From Candidatus Adiutrix sp. (GTDB lineage: Bacteria > Desulfobacterota > Desulfarculia > Adiutricales > Adiutricaceae), in NCBI GenBank assembly GCA_031283395.1, contig JAITBV010000088.1, forward strand, positions 1 to 6,122: a stretch of 6,122 bases of DNA, read 5' to 3'. The notes beneath the pieces are model-generated. The model had not been told where the DNA came from. It did no database searches and worked only from the letters and a program-made list of their open reading frames with translations. The position numbers and the translations under genes were made by a program. How positions within the stretch are numbered: the stretch's first letter is position 1; each line of letters begins with the position of its first letter. Below, one piece after another: positions 1-4,961 of this stretch.

Positions 1-717
1 GTCGGCCCCGGTTTCGGTCAAAAAAGTCCGGCGGCCGGCCGCCAGGCCCAGGTCGGCCAGGCGGCGGGTGTTGCCGCTGGTGCGGCCCCCCACGACCACT
101 AGGGCTTCCGTCAGCTTTACAAGATCCCGCACCTGGCTCTGGCGGGTCACGGTGGCTTCGCAGATGGTGTTTTTTATAAGGGCCTCCGGCCAGCGGGCCC
201 GCACGGCCGCCGCCACTTCGGGCCACAGGTCCTGGTCCTGGGTGGTCTGGGCCACCAGGAGCACGGATTCGGCGTCCGGCAAGGCCGCCGCTTCCCGGGG
301 CCCGCTTATCACCCAGCCCCGGTCTCCGGCGTGGCCCATAAGGCCGATGACCTCCGGGTGGTCGGCCTGGCCCCAGATGATGACCAGCCGGCCCCGGCCG
401 GCCTCTTCGGCCGCCAGGGTCTGCACCAGTCTCACCCGGGGACAGGTGGCGTCGCTGATCGTCAGCCCGTGCGCCTTAAGGGCGGCCACTTCCCCGGGGG
501 GCAGACCGTGAGCCCGGATGATGACCGTGCCCCGGCCCTCGCCCCGCCAGGGTTTGAGACCTTTGCGGGCCAGAAGTTCCAGGGTCGGCGGATTGTGGAT
601 CAATTCGCCGTGGCTGAAGACATCCCCGCCCCGGCGGGCCAGGAGCTTGAAAGCGGTGTCCAGGGCCCGCTTGACCCCGGGGCAATACCCCAAAGTTTCA
701 GCCAGTTTTATTTCCAT
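1..717 (-). CDS. ispH: 4-hydroxy-3-methylbut-2-enyl diphosphate reductase (IspH/LytB), C-terminus cut by window edge
   Basis: IspH performs the last step of the MEP pathway: reductive dehydroxylation of HMBPP to IPP and DMAPP, using a [4Fe-4S] cluster in the cytosol. I translated the minus strand from the ATG at 717-715 and read 239 codons without a stop to position 1. The three cluster cysteines are present: C12 in GYCPGV, C92 in DATCPRV and C186 in NTICEAT. The substrate-binding histidines are H41 (ELIHNP), H70 (RAHGLPPGE) and H120 in QADHPEV, with the proton-donor glutamate at E122. A TSGNTRRL stretch at 213-220 matches the diphosphate-binding Ser/Asn loop. Family members are usually about 280-320 residues, so roughly the last 50 or more are outside the window. 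The start is set by the immediate MEIKLAETLGYCPGV beginning, typical of the family. Upstream of it is A-rich sequence with no Shine-Dalgarno motif. The identification is secure; only a possible C-terminal fusion cannot be judged. Confidence 0.97.
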   Translation of the reverse strand, partial: MEIKLAETLGYCPGVKRALDTAFKLLARRGGDVFSHGELIHNPPTLELLARKGLKPWRGEGRGTVIIRAHGLPPGEVAALKAHGLTISDATCPRVRLVQTLAAEEAGRGRLVIIWGQADHPEVIGLMGHAGDRGWVISGPREAAALPDAESVLLVAQTTQDQDLWPEVAAAVRARWPEALIKNTICEATVTRQSQVRDLVKLTEALVVVGGRTSGNTRRLADLGLAAGRRTFLTETGAD

Positions 718-788
718 TTTTTTAATTTTTTTTATATTTCGGCCGACATATATAGTGTGCGGGCGGCCTTTCCGCTATAATGGGCTTC

Positions 789-817
789 AGTTTAGCAGAG
801 CCTGGACCGGGGGGCAA
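789..817 (-). promoter_or_regulatory. weak candidate promoter for ispH
   Basis: On the minus strand TTGCCC (817-812) and TAAACT (794-789) are separated by 17 bases, each matching four of six sigma-70 consensus positions. Initiation near 782 would give a leader of about 65 nt before the ispH ATG. The score is modest and other AT-rich matches exist nearby, including TTGACT/TATGAT at 1019-992, so this is only a candidate. Confidence 0.3.
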
Positions 818-896
818 GGGCGAGGCCGCAATATTTAGCGGTTCAGGGGACGGCGGGGCCATATATAAGGTATTAGCTTGATTCTAAATAATAATT

Positions 897-909
897 GACG
901 TTTAACGTC
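897..909. repeat. 13-bp palindrome upstream of the operon promoter
   Basis: GACGTTTAACGTC has perfect 6-bp arms (GACGTT / AACGTC) around a single central T. It ends nine bases before the -35 hexamer at 918, a usual place for an activator, or for one half of a repressor looping site. I do not recognise the motif as belonging to a named regulator. Confidence 0.5.
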
Positions 910-917
910 GATTAAAG

Positions 918-946
918 TTGACTCCCGGCTCTGAAAAGTGTATTAT
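918..946 (+). promoter_or_regulatory. sigma-70 type promoter of the three-gene envelope operon
   Basis: TTGACT (918-923) and TATTAT (941-946) are separated by exactly 17 bases, and each differs from consensus at one position. Initiation would fall near 953, giving a leader of about 127 nt before the ATG at 1080. The -10 overlaps a perfect TATAAT read on the opposite strand (947-942). It is the best promoter match in the window and correctly placed for the LysM-lipoprotein-OmpA genes. Confidence 0.7.
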
Positions 947-954
947 AGTTAACG

Positions 955-974
955 GTAATTTACTTATAAATTAC
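955..974. repeat. 20-bp inverted repeat at the predicted transcription start
   Basis: Perfect 8-bp arms GTAATTTA (955-962) and TAAATTAC (967-974) flank a 4-base centre, CTTA. The repeat begins about two bases after the predicted start of transcription, where a bound dimeric repressor would block initiation. It could also fold as a weak AU-rich hairpin at the 5' end of the mRNA. Confidence 0.5.
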
Positions 975-991
975 TATGAAAGCGTAAAACT

Positions 992-1019
992 ATCATAACC
1001 TGACATAACCCAAAGTCAA
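992..1019 (-). promoter_or_regulatory. second candidate leftward promoter
   Basis: On the minus strand TTGACT (1019-1014) and TATGAT (997-992) are spaced by 16 bases, each with five of six consensus matches. A transcript starting near 985 would run through the rightward promoter and reach ispH after a leader of about 270 nt. The hexamers match better than those of the ispH-proximal candidate, but the long leader is less usual. The -35 overlaps the inverted repeat at 1015-1028. Confidence 0.35.
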
Positions 1020-1028
1020 CCAGTTGAC
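1015..1028. repeat. short inverted repeat GTCAAC-CA-GTTGAC
   Basis: Perfect 6-bp arms (1015-1020 and 1023-1028) surround two central bases. It lies in the predicted leader of the LysM operon, overlaps the -35 of a candidate leftward promoter, and contains TTGACA at 1024-1029 with no usable -10 to its right. It may be an operator or coincidence. Confidence 0.35.
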
Positions 1029-1031
1029 ACT

Positions 1032-1060
1032 CCGGCGCCTGAAAAACATGGAGGCGCCGG
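1032..1060 (+). promoter_or_regulatory. GC-rich leader hairpin just before the LysM gene RBS
   Basis: CCGGCGCCT (1032-1040) pairs perfectly with AGGCGCCGG (1052-1060), giving a 9-bp stem and an 11-nt A-rich loop. The ribosome binding site GGGAGG (1068-1073) starts seven bases after the stem, so the hairpin leaves it free. No T-tract follows, so it is not an intrinsic terminator. A role in mRNA stability, ribosome standby or protein binding is possible; no known riboswitch core was recognised. Confidence 0.55.
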
Positions 1061-1079
1061 CGCCCGAGGGAGGAAAGAC

Positions 1080-2099
1080 ATGAGTCGATTTCTACTGAGC
1101 ATGGTTTTGGCGGCCGCGTTATTCCTGACCGCTTCCGGGCTCGGAGCCCAATCGAGCGATTTCGGCCCCGCCCAGGCTTATGTCGTTCAAAAGGGCGACA
1201 CGGCGTCGAGCATCGCCCGGCGCATTTACGGCAAGTCATCCCTGGGGGGCAAGCTGTGGGAGGCCAACCGCAACCTGGTGGCCCACCCTGAAAAACTCAC
1301 TGTCGGCGACACCATCTATTTGTTTCCCGAGGCGACTTTAATGGCCGGCAAGAAAACGGCCGTGCCTCCGCCGCCTTTGGGGGAACCCGCCAGCCTCTAT
1401 GATCGTGGCGAATGGTTCAACGGCAGCTTCCCGAAGTATTTCAATTTTCTGGCTGACGGCCGGGGCCTGGGGGAGAGCGGCTCGTTGCGGGTCACGGTCA
1501 AACGGGTCGAACCCCACACCGGGCGGCCCATTGACGCGCTCTATGAGGTGCGGCAGGTGGGCCAGGTTCTGGCTTCCGCTTATCACAACAGTCTTTATTA
1601 CGGCGACGCTACGGATAAGGCCAGGGATTTCGGGGCTACCCTTCTCAGCACCAACGACAACGTCATCCTGCAGTTCACTGAAGACTTGGCCAAGATACTG
1701 GATTCCGACACCTACGGCGACTCCGATCCTTACTTCCGTGAATTCCCAATATACGGGGTATCGGGCAAAGGCTCCCGGGGGTCATTCCCCGGACGGGTGG
1801 ACCGGGGGAAGACTCTCGGGGAACTTTATACTTTCAAGGGCCTGGTGACGGTGGTGGCCCGGGTGGAAGGGCTGGCCCCGTTGCCGTCCAAGGCGGCCAA
1901 GACCCTGAAAAGCAAAAAGGGCGCCGCCGGGCAGGATGTGGAGCCGGTTTCCTATGTGGGCCGCATAACCTATGCTGAAGACGCGGTGGAACTGACCGAC
2001 CATGTATTCTTCTTCGTGCCCTTGGATCCCGGCCCGGAACGGGTTCTGGACGCTCCCGCGGTGGAACCGCCCGACACTTATGTCTCTCTGGGCAAATGA
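1080..2099 (+). CDS. exported LysM-domain protein with a long uncharacterised C-terminal region
   Basis: This 339-residue protein has a Sec signal peptide (basic MSR start, hydrophobic core at about 5-18, likely cleavage after GLGA near residue 23). One LysM domain follows at about 33-83: it opens with YVVQKGDTASSIARRIYG, has the W60-EAN segment, and closes with LTVGDTIYLFP. LysM modules bind N-acetylglucosamine in peptidoglycan, so the protein should sit in the periplasm against the wall. A Pro-rich linker (95-103) leads to a region of about 230 residues with no recognised enzyme motif. That region has beta-rich stretches, an acidic segment at about 201-217 and a lysine-rich linker at 271-280. 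The absence of an apparent catalytic centre favours a scaffold or adaptor over a hydrolase. The ATG is supported by GGGAGG six bases upstream. It is the first gene of the operon, 67 bp before the lipoprotein gene. I recall similar LysM proteins in Desulfobacterota, but could not check this. Confidence 0.9.
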   Translation: MSRFLLSMVLAAALFLTASGLGAQSSDFGPAQAYVVQKGDTASSIARRIYGKSSLGGKLWEANRNLVAHPEKLTVGDTIYLFPEATLMAGKKTAVPPPPLGEPASLYDRGEWFNGSFPKYFNFLADGRGLGESGSLRVTVKRVEPHTGRPIDALYEVRQVGQVLASAYHNSLYYGDATDKARDFGATLLSTNDNVILQFTEDLAKILDSDTYGDSDPYFREFPIYGVSGKGSRGSFPGRVDRGKTLGELYTFKGLVTVVARVEGLAPLPSKAAKTLKSKKGAAGQDVEPVSYVGRITYAEDAVELTDHVFFFVPLDPGPERVLDAPAVEPPDTYVSLGK

Positions 2100-2166
2100 A
2101 GGGCCTTTTCAACCGGCCGGCCGGGCCGTAGGGTTCGGCCAGGCGCCATTTTACGAGGGATAATTT

Positions 2167-2838
2167 ATGATGAAGCATATTTGTTTGATCCTGGTCCTGG
2201 CCCTGGCCGGTTGCGGCGGAAATGTTCCGGCTAAATACCAAAGCCGCAAAGTACCCCTTTGCGATAATCCCCGCGCCAGCTTGATGGACGTGCCGTTCAC
2301 CCGCGAATCCAAATCCGCCTGCGCGGTGGCCGTGGCTCCCTTTGACCTGGGTATCTGGCATGAGGCGCCCTATAATTCCCACAAGGTCCGAGGCGCGCAA
2401 ACCGTAAAGCTCGGTTGCCAGCCTCTGTTCCCCGGGGCGGACGACTGCGATTATACGGGGCCTCCGGGCAACAGCCAGTCCCTTCTGATGCAATTCGATC
2501 CCAGCGTTTATCCTGAAAGGGCCCAGGTGCGCCGGGCTGTCCTGGCCGTTTACGCCTTCTCCAACCCCCAGGGGCTCCAGGAGGCTCAATTGCGCGGACG
2601 TTTGAACGTGGGTGATGATCTGCAAAGCCTGGCCCGCCGGCGGGAAATAATTTCGGCCAAGAGCAAATCCGACCAGGGTTGGGTCCTCTTCGATGTCACG
2701 GCGTTCGCGGCCAGAGCCATCAATGAGCGCCGCAATTCCGTGCAGTTTGAAATATCGCGGCCTTGCCAGACGATGGATCAGGCCCCGGTGGCCGGCGTCT
2801 TGAAAAAAGAACCCCGGCTGGTGGTTGAATTTGAATAG
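2167..2838 (+). CDS. lipoprotein with probable DNRLRE-like beta-sandwich domain
   Basis: This 223-residue protein begins with a lipoprotein signal: basic MMKH, a short hydrophobic core and the lipobox LAGC at 13-16, so C16 would be lipidated. Residue +2 is Gly rather than Asp, which by the E. coli Lol rule favours the outer membrane. The rest shows no catalytic motif. Residues about 121-223 (AVLAVYAF, then WVLFDVTAFAARAI, then a closing PRLVVEFE) resemble DNRLRE / disaggregatase-related beta-sandwich domains, where strands end in a W..FDVT helix turn; this is resemblance only. Five further cysteines in the mature part (32, 52, 84, 94, 200) could form disulfides. Two ATGs lie in tandem at 2167 and 2170; GAGGGA at 2155-2160 is six bases before the first, which I chose. 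The next gene starts 24 bp downstream, consistent with one operon. Function unknown. Confidence 0.85.
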   Translation: MMKHICLILVLALAGCGGNVPAKYQSRKVPLCDNPRASLMDVPFTRESKSACAVAVAPFDLGIWHEAPYNSHKVRGAQTVKLGCQPLFPGADDCDYTGPPGNSQSLLMQFDPSVYPERAQVRRAVLAVYAFSNPQGLQEAQLRGRLNVGDDLQSLARRREIISAKSKSDQGWVLFDVTAFAARAINERRNSVQFEISRPCQTMDQAPVAGVLKKEPRLVVEFE

Positions 2839-2862
2839 CCGCCGGCCCGCATGGAGTGAAAA

Positions 2863-4080
2863 ATGAGAAAGCTATCGCTTATTCTTCTGGTCATGGCCGT
2901 GTGGGCTCCGGCGGCCGCCCAAGGGCAGAAAGTTGATACGGAACTCCTTTTGGCCCGCCAGATCACGGTCGACCAGGGTCTCTTCTTCGCTTTGGCCAGG
3001 GGCGATGTCCAGTCTATGTTCACCTTGCTGAACCAGGGGGCCAACCCCAACGCCAGCCTCGGCATCCTGGGCCTTAAAGCCAAAGACGTCTTCGGCGACG
3101 AATCGCCCATTTTAGACCAGCCCTTCGACCCTTCCGGCTGGCCCATTCTCCATTGGGCGGTTTTTTTGGATAACGCTGAAGCGGCCAAAATGATCCTGCG
3201 CGGCGGAGCCTCGGTCAACGCGGTCGATGTCTACGGCGGCACGGCCCTGCATTGGGCGGCCTGGGGCGGCCGGCACTCCATCGCCAAACTGCTTATGAAC
3301 AATGGCGCCAATTGCCGGGTCACGGACATCAAGCGCCGCACCCCCAAGGACTGGGCCGTCATGTCCAGCCAGAGCGACCTGGTCACCCTTTTGGCTTCCC
3401 GCGCCTGCCGGCCCGGCTCCGAAAAGGATTCCGACGGCGACGGGGTCCCGGATCATATGGATCTCTGCCCCAATACGCCCCTGGGCGCGCCGGTGGACGA
3501 ACGGGGTTGCTGGGTGGTGGCCTACGCCAATTTCTTCGATTTCGACAAGTCCATAGTCAAAAGCCAATACCTGCCCCATTTGGCCAACGCGGCCGTGGTG
3601 CTGAATAACCACCCCGACCTGAAAGTTGATATCCAGGGCCACGCCGATTGGATAGGCCCCGATGAATACAATCTCAAGCTGGGTTTAAGAAGGGCCGAGG
3701 CGGTCAAGGCGGTGCTGGTGGACAACGGCGTCAGCCCCCACCGGCTGTCAACCTCCTCCATGGGCGAGCGCCAGCCCATCGCCGACAACCGGACCTCCCA
3801 GGGCCGGGCTTTGAACCGCCGGGTGGAGATCCATGTGAGTGAACCGGAAGCCTCGTTGCGACCCGGCGTAATCAGACCGGGCAACCCGGCCTATCTGACC
3901 CCAGGCGGGGCCCCTACGGCCAGACCCGCGGCCCCGGCCGCCAGGCCGGCGGCGGTCCCCATGTCCCAGGCCGAAGCTCCGCCAATGGCTCCCCAGACGG
4001 CGGTCCAGGCCACCCCCCCATCGGCCCCGCCCCTGCCGCCTTCGGCCAATACCCAGGAAAACGTGCCGGTCATACGGTAA
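2863..4080 (+). CDS. exported ankyrin-repeat / TSP3 / OmpA-domain fusion protein
   Basis: The 405-residue product has a signal peptide (1-20, ending WAPAAAQ). Next come about four ankyrin repeats: 36-65, 92-121 (LHWAV), 125-154 (TALHWAAWGG) and a degenerate one at 158-180. A 26-residue insert separates the first two. A thrombospondin type 3 calcium-binding repeat, DSDGDGVPDHMDLCP (189-203), runs to C216. An OmpA C-terminal domain spans about 218-325. D262 (in GHADWIGP) and R277 are 15 apart, the spacing of the pair that holds diaminopimelate in peptidoglycan, and the domain ends with ALNRRVEI. The last 75 residues are a Pro/Ala-rich, probably disordered tail. There is no beta-barrel, so it is likely periplasmic and wall-bound, with ankyrins serving as a protein-docking face. 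GGAG lies six bases before the ATG. It is the last operon gene, and its stop is 28 bp before the terminator hairpin. Confidence 0.95.
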   Translation: MRKLSLILLVMAVWAPAAAQGQKVDTELLLARQITVDQGLFFALARGDVQSMFTLLNQGANPNASLGILGLKAKDVFGDESPILDQPFDPSGWPILHWAVFLDNAEAAKMILRGGASVNAVDVYGGTALHWAAWGGRHSIAKLLMNNGANCRVTDIKRRTPKDWAVMSSQSDLVTLLASRACRPGSEKDSDGDGVPDHMDLCPNTPLGAPVDERGCWVVAYANFFDFDKSIVKSQYLPHLANAAVVLNNHPDLKVDIQGHADWIGPDEYNLKLGLRRAEAVKAVLVDNGVSPHRLSTSSMGERQPIADNRTSQGRALNRRVEIHVSEPEASLRPGVIRPGNPAYLTPGGAPTARPAAPAARPAAVPMSQAEAPPMAPQTAVQATPPSAPPLPPSANTQENVPVIR

Positions 4081-4108
4081 GGGCATTCCCTCATTATTTT
4101 ATCGTTCC

Positions 4109-4140
4109 GGGCGGCGTTTGCTTGAGCGCCGCCCTTTTTT
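4109..4140 (+). terminator. intrinsic terminator of the envelope operon
   Basis: GGGCGGCG (4109-4116) pairs perfectly with CGCCGCCC (4127-4134) across a 10-nt loop and is followed at once by six T residues (4135-4140). No T-tract lies on the other side, so it works only rightward. It separates the three-gene operon from clpP. Confidence 0.93.
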
Positions 4141-4166
4141 GGGCCAGGAGCTTTAGGCGACCCTGT

Positions 4167-4216
4167 TTTTGGACGGCCAAAAGACTGAAAATCGGGATAT
4201 AACCCTTTTTTTGGCC
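4167..4216 (+). repeat. overlapping alternative inverted repeats upstream of clpP
   Basis: The segment ending CCAAAA at 4182 can pair in two exclusive ways. TTTTGG (4167-4172) pairs with CCAAAA (4177-4182) over a 4-nt loop, or GGCCAAAA (4175-4182) pairs with TTTTGGCC (4209-4216) over 26 nt. The larger loop contains a small GGG/CCC stem (4194-4196 / 4203-4205). It lies upstream of the predicted clpP promoter, so it would matter as RNA only if a transcript crosses it. Confidence 0.35.
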
Positions 4217-4255
4217 ATGATTCAGCATTTTTCGATGTTTTTTCCCTAAAACCAC

Positions 4256-4283
4256 TTGAATTAATTTTCAATAGGTTTATTAT
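4256..4283 (+). promoter_or_regulatory. candidate promoter of clpP-clpX
   Basis: TTGAAT (4256-4261) and TATTAT (4278-4283) are separated by 16 bases in the most AT-rich part of the gap; the second hexamer is followed by an overlapping TATTAT at 4281-4286. Initiation near 4290 would give a leader of about 38 nt. No CIRCE-type element or sigma-32 promoter was recognised. Because a strong terminator lies just upstream, clpP needs its own promoter, which supports this call. Confidence 0.55.
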
Positions 4284-4327
4284 TATGTAAGCGGGTTTCA
4301 AAGGCTTCATTTCGGCAAGGGTGTTTT

Positions 4328-4915
4328 ATGCATCATATCCCCTTTGTAATTGAACAGACCAATCGGGGTGAGCGATCCTACGATATTTATTCCCGCCTTC
4401 TGAAAGACCGCATCATTATTTTGGGCTCCCAGGTCAATGATCAGGTGGCCAATGCCGTCTGCGCCCAGTTGATTTTTCTGGAATCGGACGACCCTAAAAA
4501 AGACATCCACCTCTATATCAATTCTCCCGGCGGTTCGGTCACGGCGGGCTTGGCCATCTATGACACCATGCGCTTCATCAAGCCTGATGTGGCCACCCTC
4601 TGCCTGGGCCAGGCCTTCAGCATGGGAGCCCTGCTCCTGTCCGCCGGCGCCGAGGGCAAAAGAAGCGCCCTGCCCCACAGCCGTATCATGATCCATCAAC
4701 CCCTGGGCGGTTTCCACGGCCAGGCCACCGATGTTGAGATCCACGCCCGGGAAATGGCCCGCACCAAATCCACCTTGAATGAAATTATGGCCCGACATAC
4801 CGGTAAACCTCTGAAAACAGTGGCCCACGACACTGAGCGCGACAATTTCATGAGCGCCGCCGAAGCCAAGGATTACGGCCTCATCGACAATATCATTGAG
4901 CAGAGGCCGGAATAA
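4328..4915 (+). CDS. clpP: ATP-dependent Clp protease proteolytic subunit ClpP
   Basis: ClpP is the serine peptidase of the cytosolic ClpXP complex; two heptameric rings enclose the proteolytic chamber, and substrates are fed in by the ClpX ATPase. The 195-residue length is standard. The catalytic triad is S98 in GQAFSMGA, H123 in MIHQP and D172 in ERDNFMSA. The oxyanion-hole glycines lie in [10 protein letters not shown] (65-74), and the handle region [16 protein letters not shown] (127-142) is typical. The N-terminus ([27 protein letters not shown]) starts directly with the axial-loop region and has no long propeptide. The start is supported by AAGGG six bases upstream. One oddity is F97 just before the catalytic serine, where most ClpPs have alanine. 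The gene follows an unrelated operon rather than tig (trigger factor), its frequent upstream partner, and is followed by clpX after 46 bp. Confidence 0.99.
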   Translation: MHHIPFVIEQTNRGERSYDIYSRLLKDRIIILGSQVNDQVANAVCAQLIFLESDDPKKDIHLYINSPGGSVTAGLAIYDTMRFIKPDVATLCLGQAFSMGALLLSAGAEGKRSALPHSRIMIHQPLGGFHGQATDVEIHAREMARTKSTLNEIMARHTGKPLKTVAHDTERDNFMSAAEAKDYGLIDNIIEQRPE

Positions 4916-4936
4916 TTCCGGCGTCTTGTCAAGACG
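4906..4936 (+). repeat. two adjoining palindromes across the clpP stop and the clpP-clpX gap
   Basis: The first palindrome (4906-4922) has perfect 8-bp arms GCCGGAAT / ATTCCGGC around one A and includes the clpP TAA stop at 4913-4915. The second (4922-4936) has perfect 7-bp arms CGTCTTG / CAAGACG around one T; they share base 4922. As RNA they would fold into two small hairpins side by side. No T-tract follows, so they do not form a classical terminator. They may tune clpX expression or mRNA processing relative to clpP. Confidence 0.5.
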
Positions 4937-4961
4937 TCCGCCCCAGCGAACAGGTTGAAAA

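Larger units (their letters stand above)
718..1079. other. divergent intergenic region between ispH and the envelope operon
   Basis: This 362-bp stretch separates two genes read in opposite directions. I see no credible protein or structural RNA gene in it. The part next to ispH (718-780) is rich in A on the ispH sense strand. The part from about 860 to 1010 is AT-rich, in contrast to the GC-rich genes. It holds a strong rightward promoter at 918-946, inverted repeats at 897-909, 955-974 and 1015-1028, and a hairpin at 1032-1060; these are listed separately. The density of short perfect palindromes around one promoter suggests regulated transcription, but no named operator was recognised. Confidence 0.75.

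Noticed and set aside
68..780. overlapping plus-strand open frames opposite ispH
   Set aside because: They lie antisense to ispH, whose cluster cysteines and motifs are complete; the frames have low-complexity Arg/Pro/Ala composition.
1024..1029. TTGACA as a second rightward -35 box
   Set aside because: No acceptable -10 lies 16-18 bases downstream; the sequence there is the loop and stem of the GC-rich hairpin.
1032..1075. possible riboswitch upstream of the LysM gene
   Set aside because: Only a single simple hairpin is seen; no conserved core of a known riboswitch class, including c-di-GMP types, was recognised.
2113..2140. CCGGCC-rich palindrome and small GGCCG/CGGCC hairpin between the first two operon genes
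   Set aside because: No T-tract follows and such GC motifs arise easily in this composition; not convincing as terminator or operator.
1834..2625. 263-codon open frame on the minus strand
   Set aside because: It runs antisense across the LysM gene end and the lipoprotein gene, is rich in Arg, Pro and Gly, has no recognisable domain, and overlaps two well supported genes.
3112..3642. 176-codon open frame on the minus strand
   Set aside because: Antisense to the ankyrin-OmpA gene, without signal, domain or ribosome binding site.
3898..4077. Pro/Ala-rich segment considered as a frameshifted or separate gene
   Set aside because: The reading frame continues without a break from the OmpA domain, and such disordered tails are common in envelope proteins.
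4307..4828. 173-codon open frame on the minus strand opposite clpP
   Set aside because: It is the antisense of a highly conserved gene; its composition reflects clpP codons in reverse.
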